64,000 nucleotides of DNA from Rebecca billardiae RCC1528. Taxonomy: Eukaryota > Haptophyta. The position numbers and the translations under genes are program-made. Location: positions 4,712,001 through 4,776,000 of the forward strand of contig OZ251222.1 of NCBI GenBank assembly GCA_965240325.2, read 5' to 3'. The notes beneath the pieces were generated by a model. The model worked only from the letters and a program-made list of their open reading frames with translations, did not search any database and was not told where the DNA came from. Positions 18,735-29,764 of this stretch are shown in pieces (position 1 is the first letter of the stretch; every line of letters starts with the position of its first letter).

Positions 18735-21700
18735 ATGGAGCACACGGATGCGGAGGCGGGCCCGCCGCAGCAGGGCGCGCGCTTGCGCCACCTGGAGGAC
18801 GCAGGCGTCCTCTCGCGCCTCACGATGTGGTGGATGGACTCGCTCATGCGGCTCGGCGCGTCCAAGGACCTGGAGATGGTCGACCTGTGGCGGCTGATGG
18901 ACTCGCAGACGGCCAAGCACCGCGGCGAGCTGCTGGCGCGCACGTGGGCGGAGGAGAGCGCGACCGCGCACGCAGCGGGCAAGCCCGCCTCGCTCGTGCG
19001 CGTGTGGCGCACGATCCACGGGCGCACGCTGTACACGACCGGCGCGATGCAGTTTGCCCAGCAGCTGTTGCAGATCGCCCCCTTCTACGTGCTGCGCGAG
19101 CTGCTCACGTCGATCACCGAGCAGCGCGGCGTGGTGGACGGGCTCATCTGGTCGGTGGTCCTGGTCTCGCTGCTGTCGGTGCGCACGTTCGTTGAGAACC
19201 ACTACTTCCGCATGATGTGCGCGCGCGCGCGCGCGCGCCGGGTGGCGCTGCGCGTGAGCCGCGGCCCGCGCTGCCCTCCGCTGCGCGTGCGGCGCGCGTG
19301 TGCTCACGCGATCCGCGCCGCCGCGCGCGCGCCGTGCGACGTCGCGCAGCATGACGTGGGCGCTCGAGCTGCGCGCGAGCGTGATGCACTTCGTCTACTC
19401 CAAGGCGCTCGTGCTCACGCCGACCGCGCGGCAGGCAAACTCGCTCGGCCAGATGGTCAACCTGATGCAGCTCGACACGGAGAAGCTGCTGATGAGCGTC
19501 GCGATGCTGCACCAGGCGTGGGCCGGGCTGTTCAACATCGTGCTGTGCGTCGGCTCGCTCATCTACGTGATCGGCCCGTCCGCGCTCGCCGGCGTCGCCA
19601 TCATCCTGCTGCTGATCCCCGTGTCGGGGTACCTGACTAACCTGATGCGCCGCTACCAGCGCGACTCTGCAAAGTTCACCGACGAGCGCGTGAAGGTGAT
19701 CAACGAGGTGCTGCAGGGGATCCGGATCATCAAGTTCTACTCGTGGGAGTCGTCGTTCCTCCAGCGCATCCACGCGCTGCGCGACCGCGAGCTCTCCAAG
19801 CTGCGCTCCAAGGCGATGCTGAAGGCGCTCTCATCTGTCTTTCTGCACGCCGCGCCCGCGTTCACCACCATCGCCACGTTTGGCGTGTACGTCGCGGCGG
19901 GCAACGAGATCTCGAAGGCGAACGTGCCGGTGATCTTTACCGCGCTCGCGCTCTTCGCGCAGCTGCGCATGCCGCTCATGATGTACCCGATGGTGCGCGC
20001 GGCGCGGGCGGCGCGCATCGCGGCCCGGCCCGCGCGCAGCGCCCGCGTGGCCCTGTGTGGCGCCGCGCGCGGCGGCTCGCTCACCCGTCACGCCCCGCCC
20101 CGCCCCGCCGCCGCGGCTTGGCGCGACGCGCGCGCGCAGGTGCTGGCGATGCTGTCCGACGCGCGGGTGTCGGTGACGCGCCTCGAGCGCTACTTCGCGC
20201 TGAAGGAGCTCGAGAGCGGCAGCGCCGCCACGCGCCACCCGGAGGCGGCGCGCGTGCACGTGCGCATCAGCGAGGGCACCTTCAGCTGGGACCCCGAGCT
20301 CACCACCGACGGCTCGTCCGGCCGGCTGGCGGACATCGGCGCGGGGAAGGGGAAGAAGGGGAAGAAGGAGGGGCCGAAGGGCGCGCCGGCGGGCAAGGAC
20401 GCCGGCGGCGCGGGCGAGCAGAGCGGCTCGCAGCGCCGCACGCTGCTCGGCCGCGGCGGCAAGGGCAAGGGCAAGGGCAAGGGCTCGGACGCGGCCGCGG
20501 TCGCGTCGAGCGTGCCGCCCACCGGCGCGACGCCGGACAAGGGCCTCGCGCCCGTGCCGGACGCCGCCGAGGGCGCGCCCGCGGCCGCGGCGAAGAGCGG
20601 GCCGACGCTGGTGGAGGTGGACTTCACCGCCGAGCCGGGCAAGCTCACGATGATCACCGGCGCGGTCGGCTCGGGCAAGAGCTCGCTCCTCTCCGCGCTG
20701 CTCGGCGAGATGCGCGTGGACGGCGGCAGCGCGCGCGTGGACGGCTCGGTCGCGTACGTCTCGCAGCACGCGTGGATCCTCAACGCCACCGTGCGCGAGA
20801 ACATCCTCTTCTTCGCGCCGTACGACGCGGCGCGGTACGACGAGGCGGTCGCGCTCGCGGCGCTCACGCACGACCTCGACGCGCTGCCCGCGGGCGACGC
20901 GACCGAGATCGGCGAGCGCGGCATCAACCTGTCGGGCGGGCAGAAGCAGCGCATCTCGATCGCGCGCGCGCTGTACGCGCGCGCGAGCATCGTGGTGATG
21001 GACGACCCGCTGTCCGCGCTGGACGCGCACGTCTCGCGCGCGATCTTCGAGCGGTGCATCAAGGGCCACCTGGTCGCGCAGGGCCGCACCGTGCTGCTTG
21101 TCACCAACCAGATCCAGTTTGCGCACGAGGCGGACCACCTCGTCGTGCTGCGCGAGGGGCGCGTGGCCGAGGCGGGCACGTACGTGCACCTGCTCGCGCG
21201 CGACGGCGACTTCGCGGCGCTGATGCGCTCGATGCGCACGGACGGGGGCAAGGGGGGTGAGGAGGGCGAGCGCGGCGCCGCGCCGGCCGAGGCCGACGCC
21301 GACGCCGACGCCGCCGCCGCGCCGCCGCCGCCGGCGGCCGCCGCCGCCGCGCCGCCGCCGCCGCCGCCGCCGCCCGCGGCCAAGCCCGGCGCGGCCGCGG
21401 CCGCGGGCGGCGCGGCGGGCGGCGCGGCGGGCCCCGGCGCGGCGGCGCCGTCGGGCGCGCTGATGCAGCGCGAGCAGCGCCAGCGCGGCTCGGTCAAGTC
21501 CTCGGTGTACGCCGCCTACTTCCGCGCGGCGGGCGCGAGCCACCTCGCGCTGCTCGTGCTGCTGCTGTACGCGGCCAACCAGGCGAACATGGTGCTGAGC
21601 GACGCGTGGCTGAGCATCTGGAGCGAGGGGACGGCGTTCCCGGGGCAGACGATGACCTTCTACCTCGGCGTGTTCGTCGCGCTGGGCGTCACCCTCTCGC

Positions 21701-23486
21701 TGCTCACCTTTGTGCGCACGCTCGTGTTCACGTTCACCGGGCTGCGCGCGTCCAACCGGCTGCACGAGCGCCTGTCGCACGTCGTGATGCAGGGCACGAT
21801 GGCCTTCTTCGACACGACGCCGCTCGGCCGCATCATCGCGCGCTTCGCGACGGACATGAACAAGATCGACGAGACGCTGCCGCACGCCGTGGAGATCGCG
21901 CTCTTCTGCGTCTTCTCCGTCGTGGCGACGTTCCTCGTGATCTCGGTCGTGACGCCTTGGTTCCTGCTCGCGGCCGCGCCCATCCTGTACGTCTACTTCC
22001 GCGTGCAGACCTACTTCAAGAAGACGGCGCTCGACCTGAAGCGGCTGGACCAGCAGGCGCGCGGCCCGCTCTACTCCTTCTTCTCCGAGACGCTCGCCGG
22101 GCTCGCCTCGATCCGCGCGTTCGCGCGGCAGGACACGTTCGCCTCGAGCATGGAGGCGCGGATCGACAACTCGACGCGCGCGCTGTGGGCGCAGAAGATG
22201 ATCGAGCGCTGGCTCTCGCTGCGGCTCGAGGCGCTGGGCAACGCGGTGATCGGCGCGTCGGCGGTGGCGGGCGTGTTCGCGCAGGACACGTACCCCGGGC
22301 TGATCGGCCTCTCGCTCGCCTACTCGTTCCGCGCGACCGGGCTGATGACGTTCATGGTGCGGCAGGTGACGGAGGCGCAGACGCAGATGACCGCGTCCGA
22401 GCAGATCCTCATCTACGTCAACACGGTCGACACGGAGGCGTCGATCACGGAGGAGACGACGGCGGCGCTCGCGGCGCGCTCGCGCGGCGGGCTGCTCACG
22501 TCGAAGGCGGACAAGCACGCCGGCCGCGCGGCGCAGCACCGCGCCACCAACACCGCGCTCACCGAGATTGCAAAGCGCTCGCGCGAGTGGCTGCAGCGCG
22601 GGGAGGTGGCGTTCGAGGCGGTGTCGATGCGCTACCGGCCGGGCCTCGAGCTCGTGCTGCAGGAGGTCTCGTTCACGATCCCGGCGGGCGCGAAGGTGGG
22701 CGTGGTCGGCCGCACCGGCTCGGGCAAGTCGTCCACCATGCTGCTGCTCATGCGCATGGTCGAGCCCGCGGCGGGCGCGATCAAGATCGACGGGCGCGAC
22801 ATCGCGTCGCTCAGCCTCGAGCAGCTGCGCGGCGCCATCTCGATGATCCCGCAGGACCCGGTGCTCTTCTCCGGCACGGTGCGCTCGAACCTCGACCCGT
22901 TCGACCTGCACGCGGACGAGCGGGTGTGGACGGTGCTCGAGCGCGTGCAGCTCGCCGCCGCCGTGCGCGCGATGGGCGGGCTCGAGGCGGAGGTCGCCGA
23001 GTACGGCGAGAACTTCTCGGTGGGGCAGCGCCAGCTGATCTGCCTCGCGCGCGCGCTGCTGCGCGAGGGCAAGATCCTGCTCATGGACGAGGCAACCAGC
23101 TCCGTCGGTGCGCGCGGCGCGCGCGCGCGCGGCGGCGGCCCCCGCGCGCGAGCCGGCGCTGACCCTGCCTCCCCCGCGCCGCGCCCGCCGCGCGCACAGA
23201 CTACGAGACCGACCAGCTGATCCAGACGCTGATCCGCAAGGAGTTTGCGAAGGCAACAGTGATCACGATCGCGCACCGGCTCAACACGATCATCGACTCG
23301 GACAAGATCCTCGTGCTCTCCGACGGCCGGCGCGCCGAGTATGACGCGCCGCACGTGCTGCTCAGGAACGAGCCGTCGGACAGCGGCGCGGGCATCCTGA
23401 GCAAGCTCGTCAACGAGACTGGCCAGCAGTCGGCAGCGCACCTGCGTCAGGTCGCACAGGCCGCACACGCGCAATCTCAGCAGTGA
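18735..23486 (+). CDS. ABCC: ABC transporter, subfamily C (MRP-type full transporter)
   Basis: Exons 18735-19216, 19350-19992, 20140-23107 and 23200-23486 give ~1459 residues. All junctions restore frame (phases 2, 0, 1), with GTGCGC donors. MRP-type N-terminus ([19 protein letters not shown]) without a TMD0, as in short ABCC4/5-like members. TMD1 runs to ~470. NBD1: Walker [25 protein letters not shown], signature LSGGQKQRI, Walker [17 protein letters not shown] Pro/Ala low-complexity linker precedes TMD2. NBD2: Walker [30 protein letters not shown], signature FSVGQRQL, Walker [13 protein letters not shown] split by intron 3, then switch region [10 protein letters not shown]. Both nucleotide sites look intact apart from the non-canonical second signature. 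It likely exports organic anions or conjugates at a plasma or vacuolar membrane; the substrate cannot be read. Confidence 0.93.
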
Positions 23487-25049
23487 TCTTATTTCGACGA
23501 ACTTTCGAATAAGGCCGTCCGCCATCGCTGCTGTCGTCCGTTGATGATGTCGTATAGTCGCTATTGCGTCGTTAGCTCAGGCCTCAGCAGCACGCAGTGA
23601 CACGCGTCCGGTCCGCACCGGCACCGAGTCGTAGTCGGCGTGCAAGGCTACAAGCACGGCGGCCGGCGAGCTGCAGACCGGCGCCGCTGGGCCGCCGGCT
23701 TGGAGTTGGAGTTGGGATGGCTGCGTCATCAAGCGACGTTATTCGTACGTACGCCGTCCGGACCCGGGGCGAGCCGAATGACTATACTACTACGACCTGC
23801 GACTCTATATATATATATATATATCATCATCAGAACATTGTAGTCCGAGCAGCCTATCTAGCAGTTAGTCGTCACTGGACGATGGCCTGATTGGTGGCAG
23901 TGATCAGTGCCGGCGAGTACTCGGACTCGGTACGGACGAGTACTCGTCTGGCACCGTGCCGCGTGCGGCCTGAAGCGTAGTCGTGCCCGACGACTAGTTT
24001 GAGAGTATCATGGTCGTCTAGAAAGAAGGAAGCAATCAGATGATGTGCAATCGAGTCCGTACCGCGCCGCCCGGCGAAAGCCAGCCTCGCCGACCCCACC
24101 ACAATGGCACAAAGGTCGGCGCGCCGCGCGCAGTCAGATGTCCGCGTCGGCCACGGATTGGCGGCTGCTCGTCAGCCCGCCTTCGGCCGTTTCCGCTCAC
24201 CTGAGGCCTCGTCGGAGCGCACGTCGCTACACTCGTAGTGTAGGCGCGCGAAGCCGGACCCTGTGCGTCACCGACGCGTGCAGGGCCGAGCTGCTCGCGG
24301 CCGCCTTCTGGCAACGCAGTCGGCGCAGGCGCGCAGCCGGGCTGGGTTCCGTACTTGTGCAGGCGCGCCCTCTCCACGCTGGACGACTAGCGGCCGTCGC
24401 CGCTGCGGAGGCTTGCAAGCGTCGACCGCATCATTATATTCTGCAGCCCGCGTGGCGAGTTCGCGTGGGTACGCCGCACGACCTTGATGAACCTCAGAAC
24501 CTGGGCCCCGCCGGCCGCCGGCCGCCGGCCGGGAGCCCGGGAGATTTTCGATCAAGAGGGGCTGCCGGTTGATGGACGAGTGATTGACGACAAGTTCGAT
24601 CATCAGAACATTTTGAATTTTAGTAATTAGGACCAATATTATAAGCAGATTCGTCTATCGCTTCGTTTGTGATTCATTAGATAATCGGGTCGACACACAT
24701 ATATATACTAACGACGTGGTATACATATACATTACGGCCCGCCATATAGTAACTCATTAACGTAGCGACGACGATTATCAATGGTCGGTTGGCGGTTGCT
24801 TGATTTTCCCGGTGGGGATGGACAGATGCATCGGTTCGCGATTCACCCACAGTTGCCCTCCGGCTGATTCGATTGGCCGTCGGCCACCTAGCCCGTGAAT
24901 CGAGCTTCGGAGATTCCACAAGCTGGGAGCCAGACTTTGATCTGGGGTAGACAGGTTATGAAACACCCTCACCCCCTGTCCACAAGCCAGGGGCCGGCTT
25001 GGGCGCGAGCAACCTCACTCTTTGGATCGTGCGAGGCGAGGCGCCAGGC
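23487..25049. other. Intergenic, no gene recognised
   Basis: 1.56 kb of mixed composition: GC-rich at 24050-24560, AT-rich at 23800-23830 (TATATA run) and 24600-24790. A short GCCGGCC-type palindromic run lies at about 24509-24533. Should include the ABCC terminator and the promoter of the rhodopsin kinase gene. Confidence 0.55.
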
Positions 25050-28000
25050 ATGCGCGCTGTCGACGAGGGCGCGTCGGCGCCCGACCCTCCGACTGAGCTG
25101 CACGGCCTCCTGCCGGGCGAGACGTTCATCACCGCGCTCGAGCGCAAGCACGTCGGCGTCGTCGTTGTGGCCGGCGCCGTCGCCTTCTACCTCGCGGCGC
25201 TCGGCGCCTGCTTTGCGACGCTCGGCGCCGCGAGCGAGCCGCTGCTCCCGCTCGAGCGCCAAGCGGCGCAGGCCGCCGGGGCGGTGCTGGTGGTGAGCGT
25301 GGTGAGCCAGCTCGCCAGCGGCCTGCTCCCCTCTCGCCGCGGGACGCCCCGCACGATGGCTGACGTGGCGATGCTCGCGACGAGCGCGATCGCGGCCACG
25401 TCCAACCTGCTGATGGGCACGATGGACACGCCGATCCTGGTCGATCCGATCACCGGCACGTCCGAGTACATGGTGCGCTGGTGCGAGTGGACGGCGCTCG
25501 CGTTCCTCATGACCTACGTCTGCGAGGCGACGAGCGAGACCGATGCGCTGGCGCCGCTCAAGTTTGCGAGCGTGATCGGCGTCTCGGCGGGCTGCGGCGC
25601 CGTCTTCCCGTTCTGCACGAACGTGTGGGTCTGGGGGGCGGCGATGACGCTCTCGTTCGTGCTGTACTTTGGGCTCATCCCGCGCACCATGCAGTGCCGC
25701 GCCGCCTACCGCGACGCCGTGAAGGAGTGCACGTGCCCGTCGCACGTGACGAGGATTGTCGCGCACAAGACGAGCTACGACCTGGCCCTGTGCTGCTCCG
25801 TGATGTGGACGCTGATCACGCTGGACTACTGCGTGTCGTGGGCGGCGGCGGTGTACCAGGGCGAGGCGTACGGCACCGGCGCGGCGCGCCCGCAGTGGCC
25901 CTTCATCGCCGACTGCGTCCTCGACGTGGCGGCGAAGCTGCTGTACGCGCGCGTGATCGCGCGCGCGCACGAGCACGTGCCGCGCGAGTCGCAGCGGCAG
26001 CAGGTGCGCTGGATCCGAGAGGCGATGGACACGGTGTGGGCGGGCGCGCAGGACGCGGTGATCCTCTCGGAGATGCGACACGGCGGCCGCTCCGCGCGCA
26101 CCATCGCCTCCAAGGGCCTCGCCCGCCTCGTCGGCCCCGACGTGGCCGATTGCTGGTCTGCGTGGCACGCCCACCCGCTCGAGTCGAGCGCTGCGCCGCG
26201 GGACGGCTCGGCCGACGCGGCGGGCCGTGACGAGCCGACGCCGATGTCCACGCCGGATGGTGTGAGCCGCTTGTCCTCCTCCCAGCAGTCCCACTCGTCC
26301 TCGCCGGCGTGCGCGAGCCGCTTCTCCCCCTCCACGTCCCCCTCGCCCCTCCACCGCTTCCACTCGGCGGGCAGCAAGCCCGGGTACGCGCTGTCCTCGC
26401 TGAACGCCGTGTCCGAGCTGTCTGAGACGGCGAGCGTGGCGTCCATGGGCGGCGCGGCGGCCCTGCTGCCGCCGTCCAAGCAAAGCGTGCACGCGGCGCT
26501 CGAGCAGCTCGTCGTCGACGCGTGGGCGGTCGCGACGGCCGAGGGCCACACGTTCACGGTCAGCGTGCTGCCGACCGCGCGCGCGTGGGCCCCTAGCATC
26601 TCGGAGGAGGCGGAGGGCGGCGGCAGGGGCGCCGAGCCGTCCCAGGACTTGTCCTACTGGGAGGTGCAGGCGACGCGGTGCGAGCGCGAGGTGGAGGGGG
26701 CCATCGCGAGCCGACGCGCGGTGTTCCTCGTGCTCGTCGTGCGCGACATCACGCAGCGCATGCGCACGCTCGACCTCGAGACGCGCCTCGCCGCCGAGAT
26801 CGCGGAGAAGCAGGTGCTGGCGGAGGCCAACCGCTTCATGCGGCACGAGGTCAAGAACGGCGTGCTCGCCGCGATCGCGCAGTGCGAGGCGCTCGTCGAG
26901 TTCCACGTGCGCACGGAGGAGCGGTTCGAGCGCGAGGTGGCGAGCCCGCACCCGCTCGAGGAGGGGCTCGCCACCCTCGGCTCCGAGCTGCAGCGCACGC
27001 TCAACACGGTGCTCGCCGCGGCCATGTCCAAGGAGCTTGCGAACGGCGAGTACGTGCCGCGGCCCGAGGAGGTGGACGTGGGCGCGCTGCTGCAGAACAC
27101 GCTGGCCGCGGGCAAGGAGCGCTTCGAGCTGCACGTGGCGCCCTCGCCGCTGCCGCGCGTCGTGATCGACCCGCAGCTGCTCTTCTGCGTCCACCGCAAC
27201 GCCATCTCCAACGCCGTCAAGTACGGCTGCAAGTCGAGCCCGATCGAGACGCACGCGTCCGTGGCGCGCGGCACGCTGCGGCTGCGCGTGCTCAACCGGC
27301 CGGGCGCCAACCACGCGCAGCTGCTGGCGCTGCAGGAGCCGGAGGCCGTGTTCGAGCGCGGCCGCCGGCTGCACAGCGCGAGCGCCGCCGAGCAGCGCGA
27401 CCACTTCTACGACAAGGTCTCGGCGGGCGACGGCGGCTGGATCATGCGGCAGTGCGCGCGCGCGCTCGGCGGCGAGTGCTCGATCCGGTTTGAGCGCGAC
27501 GCGAGCGTCTTTGAGCTCAAGTGCCCGGTGGGCGTGGGCGCGGCGGGCGCGGCCGACGGCGCGGACGGGGCAGCCGGCGAGGCCGCGTGCGCGGAGGGCG
27601 CGGCGCCGTTCCAACTGCCCCCGGACACGCTGTGCATCGGCATCGACGACTCCAAGATGCAGCGCGTCATCCTCAAGAAGATGTTTGCCGTGCTCGGCGG
27701 CAGCGCGGAGCTCACACACGTGTTTGGCGGCACGGACGACGAGATCGTGCGCGTGTGCGAGATCGTGCTCGGGCTGGTGCGCGCGCACGCGGGCAGGCGG
27801 GTGTTCGTGATCGGCGACGAGAACCTCGACCTGACCGACGGGTGCGCGTGCACCACCGTCTCGTGCTCCGCCGCCTTCGACGAGCTGCAGGCGCAGCTGC
27901 GGCCGAACGAGCTCGCGCGCACGCTGCTCGTCATCCGCTCGGCCAACGACTCGCGCGCGGACGTGGAGCGGTACATGCGCTCGGCGCACGCGGTGCTGCC

Positions 28001-28541
28001 CAAGCGCGGCTTCGCGAAGCACACGACGATCAGCGCGGTCGCGCCCGTGTGGGCGCGCCGCTTCGGCGGCGCCGGCGCCGGCGCCGCCGTCACGGCCGCG
28101 CACGCCGAGCCGGTCGAGCCCTCGCCCTTCTCGCCGGGGCCGCGCGCTGCGGCGTGCGCGCCCGACGCGGCGGGCGCGGCGCCCGACGCTGCGGGCGCGC
28201 CCTCGCGCTCGCAGCCGGTGTGGCGCGCGTCCAACGCGACGGCGGCGGGCGAGGTGCTCGACGAGATCGCGCGCGACGTGCGCGACGTCGTGCGCGCGCT
28301 GAGCAAGGAGGTGAGCTCGGGCACGCTGCCGTGGGCAGGCGTGCGGCGCGCGCTGATCACGATCAAGGGCGAGCTGTGCAGCCTCAGCGCCGTGTGCGGC
28401 ACGGGCGAGCGGCAGGTCTCCGAGGTCGTGCGGCGCGTCGAGCAGCTGCTCGCGTACGACGAGAACACGCCCACCTTCCGCGTCGCGTGGGCGCAGGTGC
28501 TCGCCGCGGTGGACCGCGCGCTCTTCGCGATGGCGTCGTGA
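25050..28541 (+). CDS. Microbial-rhodopsin histidine kinase with receiver domain (HKR-type photoreceptor)
   Basis: 1163 residues from ATG 25050, no intron. Residues ~35-310 form seven hydrophobic helices. Helix C reads VRWCEW: R143, E146 and W147 align with bacteriorhodopsin R82, D85 and W86. Helix G reads VLDVAAKLLYA: D292 and K296 align with D212 and the retinal Schiff-base K216. The D96 site is V157, so a proton-pump cycle is unlikely; helix-F pocket residues (Y185/P186) are not conserved. Then: a PAS-like end (VLVVRDITQRM); DHp box FMRHEVKNG with phospho-His H599; N box NAISNAVKYG; G box AGDGGWIM; a receiver with D866/D867, phospho-acceptor D923 (FVIGDENLD) and K985; and a helical C-terminus (RRALITIKGELCSL) resembling an HPt domain without His. 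Likely a light-controlled two-component phosphorelay, known from HKRs of green algae. No cyclase domain follows. Whether retinal binds is inference. Confidence 0.85.
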   Translation: MRAVDEGASAPDPPTELHGLLPGETFITALERKHVGVVVVAGAVAFYLAALGACFATLGAASEPLLPLERQAAQAAGAVLVVSVVSQLASGLLPSRRGTPRTMADVAMLATSAIAATSNLLMGTMDTPILVDPITGTSEYMVRWCEWTALAFLMTYVCEATSETDALAPLKFASVIGVSAGCGAVFPFCTNVWVWGAAMTLSFVLYFGLIPRTMQCRAAYRDAVKECTCPSHVTRIVAHKTSYDLALCCSVMWTLITLDYCVSWAAAVYQGEAYGTGAARPQWPFIADCVLDVAAKLLYARVIARAHEHVPRESQRQQVRWIREAMDTVWAGAQDAVILSEMRHGGRSARTIASKGLARLVGPDVADCWSAWHAHPLESSAAPRDGSADAAGRDEPTPMSTPDGVSRLSSSQQSHSSSPACASRFSPSTSPSPLHRFHSAGSKPGYALSSLNAVSELSETASVASMGGAAALLPPSKQSVHAALEQLVVDAWAVATAEGHTFTVSVLPTARAWAPSISEEAEGGGRGAEPSQDLSYWEVQATRCEREVEGAIASRRAVFLVLVVRDITQRMRTLDLETRLAAEIAEKQVLAEANRFMRHEVKNGVLAAIAQCEALVEFHVRTEERFEREVASPHPLEEGLATLGSELQRTLNTVLAAAMSKELANGEYVPRPEEVDVGALLQNTLAAGKERFELHVAPSPLPRVVIDPQLLFCVHRNAISNAVKYGCKSSPIETHASVARGTLRLRVLNRPGANHAQLLALQEPEAVFERGRRLHSASAAEQRDHFYDKVSAGDGGWIMRQCARALGGECSIRFERDASVFELKCPVGVGAAGAADGADGAAGEAACAEGAAPFQLPPDTLCIGIDDSKMQRVILKKMFAVLGGSAELTHVFGGTDDEIVRVCEIVLGLVRAHAGRRVFVIGDENLDLTDGCACTTVSCSAAFDELQAQLRPNELARTLLVIRSANDSRADVERYMRSAHAVLPKRGFAKHTTISAVAPVWARRFGGAGAGAAVTAAHAEPVEPSPFSPGPRAAACAPDAAGAAPDAAGAPSRSQPVWRASNATAAGEVLDEIARDVRDVVRALSKEVSSGTLPWAGVRRALITIKGELCSLSAVCGTGERQVSEVVRRVEQLLAYDENTPTFRVAWAQVLAAVDRALFAMAS

Positions 28542-29143
28542 CCGGCCCGAGGCTCTCACACGGCCTGTGCATGCAGCATGTACATCCGACTTCACACATC
28601 ACGCTCACTCCTCATCGACCTCATCGTCCTCCATCCTCATCCCGGCTAGGCAATTCGCGGATCGCGGGGCCGCCGCGGCGTTACTACTTCCTCTCCGCGA
28701 GTCAATGACTCTGAGCTAGTCAGCTGTCAGCGCGCACCGGCGGTTGAGCCGCCTCCGCTGACGCCGCTTCGTTCGATCAAGCATGTCGTCAGTCGTCACG
28801 GGACCCCAGTGGTAACTTGGCCCTGCCGGCTGCCGTTTGTGTGACGAGACAGTTCACGGCCTCAGCCACCGCAACGTCGTGAGTCCACGGCCCTTGGTGA
28901 GTCGTCGTGTTTCTCAACTCATCGAACGAGTGTTACTGTCATGCACAATCTCGCCTGCCTGAGCTGTGTGCGTCTCTTATTCTTAGTAAACTGTACCCCC
29001 ATACGGCGAAACTTTGGCCGCGACGCAATATGAGGGAGGACCGGCGGTTACGCGCATTTGGGCCAAATTCTAAACCGGCCCGCAAATCCGCAATCAATCG
29101 AACGGATTGAAAGCCGAGCCCTGCACTGTGCATCAGCCGGCCG
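28542..29143. other. Intergenic with dispersed repeat copy
   Basis: 602 bp. 28946-28994 is the inverted copy of the 14369-14426 repeat. No other recognisable element. Confidence 0.55.
28946..28994. repeat. Dispersed repeat, copy B (inverted relative to copy A)
   Basis: Matches the reverse complement of 14369-14426, including GTGTGCGTCTCTTATTCTTA, with small gaps. Confidence 0.75.
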
Positions 29144-29714
29144 ATGGCGCACGTCGGCCTGCTCGCTTTGTGCGCCGCGCTGGGCGCGGTGCTCGTCGGC
29201 GGCGCCGGGGCTGCCGACTGCCCGCGCTGCGCCCAGGCGGTGCACGACGTCGCGCCCGAGTCCTACTCCGCGCGCCTCGCCGACCGCTCGCTCGACGTGC
29301 TGCGCGCGGCATGCGATGCGCACAGCGGCGCGTGCGGGCTCGTCGACGCTGACGCGGCGCTCGGGGCCGTGCGCGCGGCGACGGTGCAGAGGCTGCCGCA
29401 GGCCTCGCACTTCCGGCTCGAGGCGGAGATCTCGAGCGGCGCCATCCTCGCCGTCACCGTCGCGCGCCACGCCGCGCCCTTCTGCGCGCTGATCATCGAG
29501 GGCGCGCTCGTGCGCGAGCGGCACGCGCCGGCGGTGCCGCTGCTGAGCCGCCCGGTGCTGATCGACGACGAGCACCTGGTGGACGACGGCTGCCGGAGTC
29601 GGAGTCCGCCGCCGCCGCTCCCGAGGCCGCCGCCGCCGCCGCCGCTGTCGCCGCCGCCGCACCCGCCGCCGTCCAGCCCGCCCAGCCCGCCACCGTGGCC
29701 GTCGCCGCCGAGCC

Positions 29715-29764
<50 letters not shown>

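Noticed and set aside
24999-25049. Earlier start for the rhodopsin kinase
   Set aside because: The codon at 24999 is TTG; the first ATG in frame is 25050 and all helices lie downstream.
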